DNA of 64,000 nt from Nocardioides ganghwensis (lineage in GTDB: Bacteria; Actinomycetota; Actinomycetes; Propionibacteriales; Nocardioidaceae). Location of the stretch: positions 62,001-126,000 of the forward strand of contig NZ_JACXYX010000003.1 in NCBI RefSeq assembly GCF_014779655.1, given 5' to 3'. Positions within the stretch are counted from its first letter, which is position 1; each line of letters begins with the position of its first letter. A program made the translations under genes and the position numbers. Positions 8,088 through 16,341 of this stretch are shown here, piece by piece. Under the pieces are notes generated by a model that made no database searches, was not told the origin of the DNA, and saw nothing but the letters and a program-made list of their open reading frames with translations.

Positions 8088-9260
8088 TCAGTCGGCGCCG
8101 AAGAGGTCGCGCGTGTAGACCTTGTCCTTGACGTCGGCGAGCTCCTCGACCATCCGGTTGGCCACGATGAGGTCGGCTCGCTCCTTGAACGAGGCCAGGT
8201 CGCTGGTGACCTCGGAGCCGAACCACGAGTCCTCGCCGAGCTCGGGCTCGTAGACGACGACCTCGACGCCCTTGCCCTTGAGCCGCTTCATGATCCCCTG
8301 CACCGACGACTCGCGGAAGTTGTCCGACCCGGTCTTCATGATCAGCCGGTGGATGCCGACGACCTGCGGCGCGCGGTCGAGGATGTCGAAGGCGATGAAG
8401 TCCTTGCGGGTGGTGTTGGCCTCGACGATCGCCGAGATCAGGGTCTGCGGGACGTCGCTGTAGTTGGCCAGCAGCTGCTTGGTGTCCTTGGGCAGGCAGT
8501 AGCCGCCGTAGCCGAACGACGGGTTGTTGTAGTGGGTGCCGATCCGCGGGTCGAGCCCGACGCCGTCGATGATCTGGCGGCTGTCGAGGCCGCGGGAGAT
8601 GGCGAAGGAGTCGAGCTCGTTGAAGTAGGCCACCCGCATCGCGAGGTAGGTGTTGGAGAAGAGCTTGATCGCCTCGGCCTCCGTGGGCTCGGTGAACAGC
8701 ACCGGCACGTCGTCTGCGTCCGCGCCCTTCACGAGCAGCTCGGCGAACGCGCGAGCCCGGTCGGAGTCCTCGCCCACCACGATCCGGGCGGGGTGGAGGT
8801 TGTCGTGCAGCGCCCGGCCCTCGCGGAGGAACTCCGGGGAGAAGATCACCGCGTCGGTGCCCAGCCGCTCGCGCACGTCCTCGATGTAGCCCACCGGCAC
8901 GGTCGACTTGACGACCATCGTGGCGTCGGGGTTGATGCGGGTCACGTCGCGCATCACCGCCTCGATGGAGCTGGTGTCGAAGTAGTTGGTGACCGGGTCG
9001 TAGTTGGTCGGCGTCGCGATGACCACGAAGTCGGCGCCGGCGTGTGCCTGCTCGGCGTCGGTCGTGAAGGTGAGGTCGAGGTCCTCCTCGGCGAGGAAGC
9101 GCGAGATGTCGTCGTCGTGGATCGGGCTCCTCCCGGCACGGAGCGTGTCGATCCGGTCGGCGTCGAGGTCGAGGCCGACGACGGTGTTGTGCCGGGACAG
9201 CAGCACGGCCATGGACAGGCCGACGTAGCCGAGGCCGGCGACGGAGATCTTCGTGGTCAC
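8088..9260 (-). CDS. ugd: UDP-glucose 6-dehydrogenase
   Basis: A 390-residue nucleotide-sugar dehydrogenase. It opens with the NAD-binding [18 protein letters not shown], carries the substrate-domain signature [21 protein letters not shown] and the catalytic [15 protein letters not shown] with Cys255, and ends [10 protein letters not shown]. These blocks and the length agree closely with the E. coli Ugd sequence as I remember it, more so than with GDP-mannose dehydrogenases. It oxidises UDP-glucose to UDP-glucuronate, a donor for acidic surface polymers, which fits the convergent glycosyltransferase cluster. The GTG at 9260 was preferred to the ATG at 9290 because it places the start two residues before the first beta strand. 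Confidence 0.93.
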   Translation of the reverse strand: MTTKISVAGLGYVGLSMAVLLSRHNTVVGLDLDADRIDTLRAGRSPIHDDDISRFLAEEDLDLTFTTDAEQAHAGADFVVIATPTNYDPVTNYFDTSSIEAVMRDVTRINPDATMVVKSTVPVGYIEDVRERLGTDAVIFSPEFLREGRALHDNLHPARIVVGEDSDRARAFAELLVKGADADDVPVLFTEPTEAEAIKLFSNTYLAMRVAYFNELDSFAISRGLDSRQIIDGVGLDPRIGTHYNNPSFGYGGYCLPKDTKQLLANYSDVPQTLISAIVEANTTRKDFIAFDILDRAPQVVGIHRLIMKTGSDNFRESSVQGIMKRLKGKGVEVVVYEPELGEDSWFGSEVTSDLASFKERADLIVANRMVEELADVKDKVYTRDLFGAD

Positions 9261-9396
9261 GGACGCCAGTCTGCCCCACCTGTCTGCCACACCGGCGGAT
9301 CGCGTCAGGGGCCGCTGATTCGCGGGACAGCGCCGCCCGCGTCCGGCAGGCTTGGGTCACGACGACGCGCCGACGTCGTGCCCGACGGAGGTGAGC

Positions 9397-9873
9397 ATGC
9401 CCGCGATGCCCGAGTGGATGTGGAAGGCCCTACCCGTCGCGCTGGTCGTCGGGCTGGCCCTGGCCGCCGCCGGATGGCTCGGTCCGCTGTCCACCCTCGT
9501 GCCGGTGCTGCTCGTCCTGCTGCTCCTGCGCCGGCTGCCGCGGGGCACCCGCTACTCGCCGTACGTCCCGAAGGGCGCCGACCCGCAGGCGCGCGACGCC
9601 TCGCAGGACGTGGCGTTCCCAGGCTGGCAGCTGCCGCCGGAGGAGAGGTTCGAGCTGGTGCGCGAGCCGGGGCCCCGACCACAGCCGCAGCCCTCGCAGG
9701 AGCCCAGGCCTGACGTCCGCCCGGGCATCACCGCGCCCGACATGCTGACCGGCGACGGCGGCACCGACGGTGCGGTGCCGGAGGGGTGGTACCCCACCAC
9801 GGACGGCAGCCGCGAGCGGTGGCACAACGGCGCGACCTGGACCGCGCACGAGCGGATGCCGGGCGGCGGATAG
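9397..9873 (+). CDS. DUF2510 membrane protein
   Basis: A 158-residue protein with two closely spaced N-terminal hydrophobic segments (about residues 9-26 and 29-43), a proline-rich cytosolic linker, and a C-terminal DUF2510-like module recognised by its tryptophans (GWYPTTDGSRERWHNGATWT). DUF2510 is a short WW-like module common at the ends of actinobacterial membrane proteins; its function is unknown. The ATG at 9397 has a strong ribosome-binding site (GGAGGTGAGC) directly upstream. Its stop is one base from the stop of the convergent C39-like gene. Confidence 0.8.
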   Translation: MPAMPEWMWKALPVALVVGLALAAAGWLGPLSTLVPVLLVLLLLRRLPRGTRYSPYVPKGADPQARDASQDVAFPGWQLPPEERFELVREPGPRPQPQPSQEPRPDVRPGITAPDMLTGDGGTDGAVPEGWYPTTDGSRERWHNGATWTAHERMPGGG

Positions 9874-9874
9874 G

Positions 9875-10579
9875 TCAGCCTGCGGCCGGCAGCACCGCGA
9901 ACCACGGCTCCGACCACCCCGCGACCCGCAGGTCGCCGCGGACGAACGCCTCGCGCGGCAGCCGGACCGGGCGCCCGCTGCTCGGGTCGTACGCCGTCAG
10001 CGCGTGCTCGTCGCCGTCGACGACGAGCACGACGTGCCGCGGCAGCAGGCGGTTGCCGACGTACAGGGGGACCGCGTGCCCGCGCCCGACGGCGCGGGCG
10101 ACCACGTCGTACGCCTCCCCGCGGCGCCGCGGCGAGACGGTCCGCACCCGGTGGCGGGTGCCCGGTGGCGTGGTGCCGCCGGTGTCGGTCAGCTCGCGGG
10201 CGAGCGCCCACGGGGTGGTGCCGAGCCGAAGCGGCCAGGCCCACCGGGGCGTGCCCGAGGCGTCGGACCAGCGGTTCGTCCGGACGTGCGTGGCGAGCAC
10301 CTCGTCGGCGAACCTGCGCCCCGGCGTACGCCGGTCCCGCGGGCGCCCGGCCACCTCGCCGGTCTCCAGCCAGGCGGCGTACGACGCGTCGCCGAGCGCG
10401 CGGGCCGCGACGAGGCAGGCCGAGCCGCACGTCGTCCGGTCGGGCTGCACCCAGCCCCGGCGCGGCCGCGGCCGCGGACCGACGACCGGGGCCGGCGGCG
10501 GCACCGCCTCCCGCGCGGACGACGACCGCCCGGCCAGCGCATGGCGCAGCCGGGCGGTCAGGTCCTCGATCAGGCGCAC
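9875..10579 (-). CDS. Putative C39-like (papain-fold) cysteine peptidase
   Basis: A 234-residue protein. I see an arrangement typical of peptidase C39-like enzymes: Gln45 and Cys51 in QPDRTTCGSACL, His182 in LPRHVVLVV, and Asp198 in YDPSSG. This supplies oxyanion Gln, nucleophile, base and orienting acid in the right order and spacing. No signal peptide or membrane segment is visible; a Pro/Arg-rich N-terminus precedes the domain. C39-like domains cut double-glycine leader peptides or act as general cysteine peptidases; no bacteriocin or ABC transporter gene is nearby, so the substrate is unknown. Starts at GTG 10579. Confidence 0.6.
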   Translation of the reverse strand: MRLIEDLTARLRHALAGRSSSAREAVPPPAPVVGPRPRPRRGWVQPDRTTCGSACLVAARALGDASYAAWLETGEVAGRPRDRRTPGRRFADEVLATHVRTNRWSDASGTPRWAWPLRLGTTPWALARELTDTGGTTPPGTRHRVRTVSPRRRGEAYDVVARAVGRGHAVPLYVGNRLLPRHVVLVVDGDEHALTAYDPSSGRPVRLPREAFVRGDLRVAGWSEPWFAVLPAAG

Positions 10580-10628
10580 GGTCCCTGTCTACCGCAGGCG
10601 CCGCGCCCGCACCGGGCAGGCGAGCGGA

Positions 10629-11354
10629 TCAGCCGCGGTCGCTCGAGTCGCCGGTCACGACGACGTAGAAGCGCTTGCGGTTGCCGTCGGTGGTGACGCT
10701 GCCGTCGCTGTTCCGCGGGCTGACCACCAGGTGGTTGGCGTTGCCGGTGCCCGGGGGCGCGCAGTTGACGACGCCGGGCTGGCACATCGCCGCGGAGATC
10801 TCGCCGGAGAACTCCGGGTTGGCGTCCTCGCCGGGAGCGCGGCCGTTGGTGATCAGGTCGCCGTTCTGGTCGACGGTGTTCTGCAGCGCGACGACCGCCA
10901 GGACGCCGTTGTTCGAGAGGTTCTCGCCGGCGTTGATGTAGACGTTGCCGTTGGCGCGCAGCCCGGCGACGTCGGCGCCCATCGGGGCGAGGGTCGGGTA
11001 GGCGGCGGTCACGCTGAAGCCTCCGGACTGGGCGACGATCGCGCCGCTCGCGTCGACGAGCGCCCAGCGGCCCACGCCGGCCGGGCCCTGCGGACCTGAC
11101 GGAAGCTGCCCGGCCTTGAAGTCGCGGGACTTCAGCGACCCGTTGCGGATCTTGTTGGAGCCGATGACGTCGTTCTTGATGTCGCGGCCCTTGATGGTCC
11201 TGTCCTTGATGTCGGCGGACTGGACCGAGTTGTTCCTGATGTCCGCGGAGCCGATCAGACCGGTGGCGTAGGACGTCCCGGTGGACGCCACGACCAGGGC
11301 CATGACGGCGACGGCCATGGACGGCGACGGGCGGCGGATGGAGGGGAGGCGCAT
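10629..11354 (-). CDS. Secreted protein with DI-repeat and collagen-like segment
   Basis: A 241-residue protein with a signal-peptide-like N-terminus (MAVAVMALVVASTGTSYAT). Residues about 35-82 form imperfect short repeats of the form (S/G)xDIKxxxI (SADIRNNSV, SADIKDRTI, GRDIKNDVI, SNKIRNGSL, SRDFKAGQL), then a GPQGPAG collagen-like triplet run. The C-terminal domain of about 150 residues contains two cysteines (MCQPGVVNC) that could form a disulphide. Similar repeat-plus-globular secreted proteins are frequent in actinobacteria, with no known function. Gene expression looks monocistronic. Confidence 0.6.
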   Translation of the reverse strand: MRLPSIRRPSPSMAVAVMALVVASTGTSYATGLIGSADIRNNSVQSADIKDRTIKGRDIKNDVIGSNKIRNGSLKSRDFKAGQLPSGPQGPAGVGRWALVDASGAIVAQSGGFSVTAAYPTLAPMGADVAGLRANGNVYINAGENLSNNGVLAVVALQNTVDQNGDLITNGRAPGEDANPEFSGEISAAMCQPGVVNCAPPGTGNANHLVVSPRNSDGSVTTDGNRKRFYVVVTGDSSDRG

Positions 11355-11493
11355 GGGTGGTGACCCTTCGTCGACAAGGCCGCCGGGACCGACGGCTCAC
11401 CCTTCGTTCGGAGTGACCTGGCTCACGGATTGTCGGGGGCCCGCCCCTCGCTCCCTCGCCGCCCTGTTGGGCCGCGCTGGCATGGTGGTGGGC

Positions 11494-11631
11494 ATGGGAA
11501 TCATGAAGAAGGCCGGCGCCCTCGCGGTGGCCAAGAAGGTCTACGACGAGGCACGCAAGCCGCACAACCAGGCCAAGATCAAGGAGGCCGCCCGCAAGCT
11601 GCAGGAGCGCCGGGGCGGCAAGCGCGACTGA
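11494..11631 (+). CDS. Small basic helical protein
   Basis: A 45-residue protein beginning MGIMKKAGALAVAKKVYDEA and ending KLQERRGGKRD. It is amphipathic, alanine/lysine-rich and predicted helical, like many short conserved actinobacterial proteins of unknown function. Alternative in-frame starts exist at 11482 and 11503; the one used here is arbitrary between them. No domain recognised. Confidence 0.5.
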   Translation: MGIMKKAGALAVAKKVYDEARKPHNQAKIKEAARKLQERRGGKRD

Positions 11632-11737
11632 TCGGGGCCTCGGCAGTGCTGCACTGCCGACCAATCCACGGGACGACGCGTGACGAACGCCACTCGAGGG
11701 CCGAGACCTCGGCCGACACTCGACACCAGGAGTTCAC

Positions 11738-12385
11738 ATGCAGCACCGCAAGCTCTACGCCGGGATCGGCGGAATGGTCCTCGCCGGCACCGCGGCCGTC
11801 GCGGGCATCCAGGCCAGCAGCGCCACTGAGGCCAAGCCGGCGGCCTCGGCCCCGGTCCAGCTCGAAGCCAACCTGAAGGCGATGAACGACTCCGGCGCGG
11901 CCGGTCGCGTCGACGCCGACTTCACGGGCCGCAAGGCAGAGGTGCGGATCAAGATCCGCGGGCTCGCCAAGAACCTCCCGCACGCCCAGCACCTGCACTT
12001 CGGCGCCGAGGCCCGCAACGAGTGCCCCAACGTCTTCGACGACGCCAACAACGACCTGCGGATCAACGTCGCCGAGGGCGTCCCCGACTACGGCCCGATC
12101 CTCAAGTCGCTGACCACCTCCGGCGACACCAGCCCCAAGAGCGGCCTGGCGGTCGACCGCTTCCCGACCGCGCCCAAGGGCAAGGTGGACTACGAGCGGA
12201 CGATCAACTTCGCCCCCGGCGCCGTGCTGCGCGCGATCAAGAGCGGCAAGGGCGTCATCGTCATCCACGGTGTGGACCACAACGGGAACGGCGTCTACGA
12301 CTTCGACGGTGCGGGCGCGAGCGAGCTCGACCCGAGCCTGCCGGCCGAGGCGACCGACCCCGCCCTGTGCGGCGTCCTGCGCTGA
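11738..12385 (+). CDS. Secreted CHRD-like (beta-sandwich) protein
   Basis: A 215-residue exported protein: a signal peptide (KLYAGIGGMVLAGTAAVAGIQ) precedes a domain with AxVRIKIRGLAKNLPHAQHLHFG and VIVIHGVDHNGNGVYDF. The histidine-bearing strands recall CHRD and superoxide-dismutase-like sandwiches, but the match is partial. Three residues DNN..DLR and DHNGNGVYD could bind calcium. A second, clearer CHRD gene is at 29400. Function unknown; likely in the cell envelope or medium. Confidence 0.6.
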   Translation: MQHRKLYAGIGGMVLAGTAAVAGIQASSATEAKPAASAPVQLEANLKAMNDSGAAGRVDADFTGRKAEVRIKIRGLAKNLPHAQHLHFGAEARNECPNVFDDANNDLRINVAEGVPDYGPILKSLTTSGDTSPKSGLAVDRFPTAPKGKVDYERTINFAPGAVLRAIKSGKGVIVIHGVDHNGNGVYDFDGAGASELDPSLPAEATDPALCGVLR

Positions 12386-12414
12386 CCGGTCGCTGACCGG
12401 TCGCTGACCTGTCC
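12382..12414 (+). repeat. 11-bp tandem repeat at a stop codon
   Basis: CTGACCGGTCG occurs twice in tandem (12382-12392, 12393-12403) and a third, two-mismatch copy follows (12404-12414). The first copy contains the TGA stop of the CHRD-like gene, so each copy also carries a TGA in that frame or a neighbouring frame. Confidence 0.7.
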
Positions 12415-12441
12415 TTCTCCCGGTTCGACCACGGGGGAGCC

Positions 12442-12474
12442 GTCGACCCCGTCCCGCTCAGCGGCGGGGTCGAC
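12442..12474. terminator. Bidirectional hairpin terminator
   Basis: Arms GTCGACCCCG (12442-12451) and CGGGGTCGAC (12465-12474) are perfect complements, and the interior continues as CCGC / TCA / GCGG, giving a 14-bp stem with a 2-nt bulge and a 3-nt loop. The loop TCA (12458-12460) is the stop codon of the reverse-strand DUF998 gene. It lies between two convergent genes, so it can terminate both. Confidence 0.7.
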
Positions 12475-13069
12475 GCATGCCCGAGCGGTGTCCCCAGCCG
12501 AACGCCGCCAGCCCGACGAGCACCGGCCACAGGGCCAGTCGCTCGAGCGCGCCGGCCGCCTGCTCGTCGCCGGAGACGACGAACCCGACGGCCGCGGCGG
12601 CGGTCACCGCACCCGTCGCGAGCAGCGCCTTCGACAACCGCGGCCTGTCCTCGCGCACGCGGGCCCCGAGCAGCAGCAGCGCCAGCGGCTGCCCGACGAA
12701 CAGCGGCGTCGCGGCGATCGAGTGCAGGGTGGCGTCCTGGTCGAGCGGCGCCAGCCCCGTGGCGTACGAGCTCACGCCGGAGGCGACGAGCAGGCCGGTC
12801 ACCCAGGGCCCGAGCGGCCGTGCCAGCAGCAGCGCGCCGGCGGCGAGGGCGACGCCGTACGCCATGAACGACCCGTTCATCACCTCGTGCCGCGGCGAGC
12901 AGTACGCCGCCGAGCACCCGACCTCGCCGAGCCGGCTCACCGAGTCGGACACGAAGCTGTAGCCGCCCGTCGTCGCGGCCGCGGTGACCACCTCGGTCGC
13001 GACGTAGGTCGGGCGCAGCAGGAACAGGAGCGCGCCGAGCCGGATCGCGCGGGCGGGGGCGTCGGGCAC
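12458..13069 (-). CDS. DUF998 family integral membrane protein
   Basis: A 203-residue protein with about six hydrophobic segments. The segment FVSDSVSRLGEVGC after the first membrane span, and the later SGVSSYATGLAPLDQD, match the DUF998 pattern (a ~200-residue six-span family of unknown function). It starts with GTG at 13069. The stop codon lies in the loop of a strong hairpin shared with the convergent gene. No partner gene is obvious. Confidence 0.75.
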   Translation of the reverse strand: MPDAPARAIRLGALLFLLRPTYVATEVVTAAATTGGYSFVSDSVSRLGEVGCSAAYCSPRHEVMNGSFMAYGVALAAGALLLARPLGPWVTGLLVASGVSSYATGLAPLDQDATLHSIAATPLFVGQPLALLLLGARVREDRPRLSKALLATGAVTAAAAVGFVVSGDEQAAGALERLALWPVLVGLAAFGWGHRSGMRRPRR

Positions 13070-13150
13070 GCGGTCAACCTACTGGCGCCACCCCATCACT
13101 CGGGGTGGGCGGGCGTTGCCATCGCGGGGGAGGAGGCGTAGGACGGACGG

Positions 13151-13282
13151 ATGACCACCACACCGATGGAGCCCGAGTCCGACCCGCAGATCGTGCCGTC
13201 CGGGGACCCCTCCGTGAATCCGATCGACCCCGGCCAGGAGCCCGACGCCCCCGTCCCCGAGACCGAGCCCGAGCCGGTCTGA
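13151..13282 (+). CDS. Small acidic proline-rich protein
   Basis: A 43-residue reading from ATG 13151 with a purine-rich upstream region (GGGGGAGGAGG at about 15-25 nt). It is dominated by Pro, Glu and Asp (ends ETEPEPV) and contains no hydrophobic core, so it would be disordered. It ends 10 bp before the DUF1810 gene. Coding is supported only by context and codon bias; no homologue recognised. Confidence 0.4.
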   Translation: MTTTPMEPESDPQIVPSGDPSVNPIDPGQEPDAPVPETEPEPV

Positions 13283-13292
13283 CCCGCGCCAC

Positions 13293-13718
13293 GTGGGCAC
13301 CGACCTCGAGCGCTTCGTCCGCGCGCAGGACGACCGCGGCACCTACGACCGCGCGCTCGCCGAGCTGCGCGCGGGTCGCAAGACCAGCCACTGGATGTGG
13401 TTCGTCTTCCCGCAGGTGGCCGGGCTCGGGCACAGCCCGACCGCGCAGGCGTACGCCGTCGCCGACCTCGCGGAGGCCCGGGCCTACGTGCGCCACGACG
13501 TGCTGGGCCCCCGGCTGCTGGAGTGCTGCCGCGCGCTGCTCGACCTCGACGACGACCTCACCGCCGAGCAGGTGCTCGGCGGCACGGACGCGATGAAGCT
13601 GCGCTCGTCGATGACGCTGTTCGCGATCGCCGACCCCGACGAGCCGACGTACGACGAGGTGCTGGCGCGCTTCTTCGACGGCGAGCCGGACGAGCGCACT
13701 CCTGGCCTGCTGATGTGA
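13293..13718 (+). CDS. DUF1810 family protein
   Basis: A 141-residue soluble protein. The core SHWMWFVFPQVAGLGHSPTAQAY followed by LGPRLLECCRALL and DAMKLRSSMTLF is the DUF1810 pattern (sometimes called calpastatin-like). The family is widely distributed with no established biochemical role. Starts at GTG 13293 and sits 25 bp before fabH. Confidence 0.85.
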   Translation: MGTDLERFVRAQDDRGTYDRALAELRAGRKTSHWMWFVFPQVAGLGHSPTAQAYAVADLAEARAYVRHDVLGPRLLECCRALLDLDDDLTAEQVLGGTDAMKLRSSMTLFAIADPDEPTYDEVLARFFDGEPDERTPGLLM

Positions 13719-13743
13719 CGGCCCTCATGCCTATGCTCGCCCC

Positions 13744-14751
13744 ATGACCATCCAGCAGCCGACCGACCTCACCCACGCAGCGATGCTCGGCCTCGGTGTC
13801 CACCGTCCCGAGCGGGTCGTCACCAACGACGAGATCTGCGAGGTCCTGGACTCCAGCGACGAGTGGATCCAGACCCGGTCGGGGATCCGGACGCGCCGCT
13901 TCGCCGGCGAGGACGAGACGCTCATCGGCATGTCGGTCTCGGCGGCCGAGAAGGCCCTCGCGGCCGCGGGTGTCGGCGCCGAGCAGGTCGGCTGCGTCAT
14001 CGTGGCCACCTCCACGCACCCCGAGCACACGCCCGCCTCCGCGCCGCAGGTCGCGACCGCGCTCGGCATCAACGCCGCCGCCTTCGACATCTCCGCCGGG
14101 TGCGCGGGCTTCTGCCACGCCCTCAACCTGGCGGCGTCGATGGTGCGCTCCGGCGCGGAGTCGCACGTGCTGGTCATCGGCGTCGAGCAGCTGAGCCGCT
14201 TCATGGACCCGACCGACCGCGGCACCGCGTTCATCTTCGCCGACGGTGCCGGCGCGGTCGTCGTCGGACCGTCGGAGTCGGCCGGGATCGGCCCGACCGC
14301 CTGGGGCTCGGACGGCTCGCAGGCCCACGTCATCACCCAGACCCCGAGCTGCATGGGCGCCCGTGAGCACACCGACGCCGACCATCCGGTGGTGCAGATG
14401 GAGGGCACGGCGGTCTTCCGCTGGGCGCCCTTCGCGATGGCCAAGGTCGCGCACGAGGCACTCGACCTCGCCGGCATCTCGGTCGACGACCTCGACGCCT
14501 TCATCCCGCACCAGGCCAACCTGCGCATCACGCAGACCCTCGCGAAGAACATCCAGCTCCCCGAGTCGGTCGCCGTCGCGACCGACGTCGTCGACTCGGG
14601 CAACACCTCGGCCGCGTCGGTGCCACTCGCGATGGAGGCGATGCTGCGCAACGACGAGGCGGCCGTCGGCGACACCGCGCTGCTGATCGCGTTCGGTGCG
14701 GGGCTGTCGTACGCCGGGCAGGTCGTGACGCTGCCGCCGCTCGGCCAGTAG
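13744..14751 (+). CDS. fabH: Beta-ketoacyl-ACP synthase III
   Basis: A 335-residue thiolase-fold enzyme with the KAS III triad: Cys120 in DISAGCAGFCHAL, His256 in IPHQANLRI and Asn287 in DSGNTSAAS. The N-terminal VTNDEICEVLDSSDEWIQTRSGIRTRRF is the hallmark of FabH. It condenses an acyl-CoA primer with malonyl-ACP to start fatty-acid synthesis. The rest of the fab cluster (fabD, acpP, fabF) is not next to it, so this may be an extra copy with a different primer preference. The downstream GNAT gene begins 6 nt after the stop and may be co-transcribed. Confidence 0.93.
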   Translation: MTIQQPTDLTHAAMLGLGVHRPERVVTNDEICEVLDSSDEWIQTRSGIRTRRFAGEDETLIGMSVSAAEKALAAAGVGAEQVGCVIVATSTHPEHTPASAPQVATALGINAAAFDISAGCAGFCHALNLAASMVRSGAESHVLVIGVEQLSRFMDPTDRGTAFIFADGAGAVVVGPSESAGIGPTAWGSDGSQAHVITQTPSCMGAREHTDADHPVVQMEGTAVFRWAPFAMAKVAHEALDLAGISVDDLDAFIPHQANLRITQTLAKNIQLPESVAVATDVVDSGNTSAASVPLAMEAMLRNDEAAVGDTALLIAFGAGLSYAGQVVTLPPLGQ

Positions 14752-14757
14752 CCCGCG

Positions 14758-15279
14758 ATGGACGACGCGGCGTGCGAGGTCCGGCTCCGCAACGGTGACG
14801 CGGTCTGGATCCGGCCGATCCGCGACACGGACGCCGCCGAGCTGCAGCGCGCGTTCGCGCTGATGAGCGAGGCGTCGCAGTACCGGCGCTTCATGACCGG
14901 CACCCCGCGGCTCACCGACAGCCAGGCGGCCTACTTCACCGCCGTCGACCACGTGGACCACGAGGCGTACGTCGCCCACTCCCCGGACGACGAGACCTGG
15001 ATCATCGGCGTCGCGCGCTTCATCCGCTACCCGTCGGCTCCCGACGACGCCGAGCTGGCCGTCACCGTCGCCGACTCCTGGCACGGTCGTGGACTCGGCA
15101 CCGCCCTGCTGCGCGTGCTGACGGCACGCGCGATCGCGGTGGGGGTGAAGCGGTTCCGGGCCGAGATGATGGCCGACAACGAGGCCGTGCTCAGCCTCCT
15201 GCGCAGTGCCGGGATGACGGACGAGACGGTGAGCGGTGACGTGGCGAGCGGCCACATCGTGCTCGCGCCTCCGAGCTGA
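14758..15279 (+). CDS. GNAT family N-acetyltransferase
   Basis: A 173-residue acetyltransferase. VRLRNGDAVWIRPIRDTDAAELQ opens the fold, and AVTVADSWHGRGLGTALLRVLTARA contains the acetyl-CoA-binding (R/Q)xxGx(G/A) loop as GRGLGT. The later RAEMMADNEAVLSLLRSAGM matches motif B. The form resembles the acetyltransferase module found in Pat-type protein acetylases, but the cyclic-nucleotide domain is absent. Substrate unknown. Confidence 0.85.
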   Translation: MDDAACEVRLRNGDAVWIRPIRDTDAAELQRAFALMSEASQYRRFMTGTPRLTDSQAAYFTAVDHVDHEAYVAHSPDDETWIIGVARFIRYPSAPDDAELAVTVADSWHGRGLGTALLRVLTARAIAVGVKRFRAEMMADNEAVLSLLRSAGMTDETVSGDVASGHIVLAPPS

Positions 15280-15303
15280 CCCGGGTCCGCGCGCCCGGCC
15301 GTC

Positions 15304-15336
15304 GGGCTGGCGATGGGCTGGCGATGGGCTGGCGAT
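15304..15336 (+). repeat. 11-bp tandem repeat (three perfect copies)
   Basis: GGGCTGGCGAT is repeated exactly three times, followed by degenerate versions up to about 15370. It lies in the 102-bp gap between the GNAT gene and the oxidoreductase, upstream of the latter, and could vary in copy number between strains. Confidence 0.8.
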
Positions 15337-15381
15337 GGGCAGGCTGTGGGGTGGTGATGGGCTGCGGGCTACGTTCTGACG

Positions 15382-16311
15382 ATGGCACGCAGATGGATCG
15401 CGACCCGCCCGGGAGGGCTCGACGTCTTCTCCTTCGAGGAGCACGACGTTCCGGCACCTCAGCGAGGAGAGGTCACGATCGCCGTACGCGCCGCTGGTGT
15501 GAACCCGGCCGACGCCAAGCACGTCGCGCGCGGTGCCGGGGAGTTCCCTCGAGCCGTCGGGTACGAGGTCGCGGGAGTGGTGACCGCCGTCGGGCCGGAC
15601 ACCGAGATCGCCTCGGGTCCGGTCGAGGTGGGGGACGAGGTGCTCGCCTTCCGGATCAGCGGCGGCTGGGCGACCGACGTGACGGTCTCAGCGGCGGACG
15701 TCTTCGCCAAGCCGACGACGCTGTCCTTCGGTGAGGCGGCCAACCTGCTGCTGGCCGGTACGACGGCGGCGGAGATGCTGCACGTCACCGGTGTGGGCGA
15801 GGGCGACACGATCCTGGTGCACGGCGCTTCGGGAGCGGTCGGGGTGAGCGTGCTCCAGCAGGCGAGCCGCCGCGGTGCCCGGGTCGTCGGTACGGCGAGC
15901 CCCGCGCGCCACGACGTCGTGGCCGGCTTCGGTGGGGAGCCGGTGACGTACGGCGAGGGGCTGGAGGAGCGGGTGCGACGCATCGCTCCCGAGGGCGTGG
16001 TGGCGGCGCTGGACTGCGTCGGCACCGACGAGGCGATCGACGCGTCCCTCGCCCTCGTCGCCGACCGCGGTCGCATCGTGACCATCGCCGCCGCCGAGCG
16101 GGCCCGCGAGGAGGGACTCGTCGCGATCGCCGGCGCGATGCCGAGCAGCATGGCCTACCGCGCGTCGGTCCGTGCCGAGCTCGTCCGGCTGGCCGGTGCG
16201 GGCGACCTCGTGGTTCCCGTGGCCCGTACGTTCCCCCTGGCCGAGGCACTGGAGGCCGCGGCGCTGCTGATGGGCCAGCATCCCGGGGGCAAGCTCGTGC
16301 TCGAGCCGTGA
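15382..16311 (+). CDS. Quinone-oxidoreductase-like MDR family protein
   Basis: A 309-residue medium-chain dehydrogenase/reductase without catalytic zinc ligands. The GroES-like half has VRAAGVNPADAKHVARG and the PRAVGYEVAGVV motif; the Rossmann half has ILVHGASGAVGVSVLQQA, a GASGAVG NADPH loop typical of NADPH:quinone oxidoreductases. It probably reduces quinones or enones with NADPH. It is convergent with the IclR gene (30-bp gap), with no operon partner. Confidence 0.85.
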   Translation: MARRWIATRPGGLDVFSFEEHDVPAPQRGEVTIAVRAAGVNPADAKHVARGAGEFPRAVGYEVAGVVTAVGPDTEIASGPVEVGDEVLAFRISGGWATDVTVSAADVFAKPTTLSFGEAANLLLAGTTAAEMLHVTGVGEGDTILVHGASGAVGVSVLQQASRRGARVVGTASPARHDVVAGFGGEPVTYGEGLEERVRRIAPEGVVAALDCVGTDEAIDASLALVADRGRIVTIAAAERAREEGLVAIAGAMPSSMAYRASVRAELVRLAGAGDLVVPVARTFPLAEALEAAALLMGQHPGGKLVLEP

Positions 16312-16341
16312 CCAGGTCGACCACGGCCCGGCGAGGGCGCC

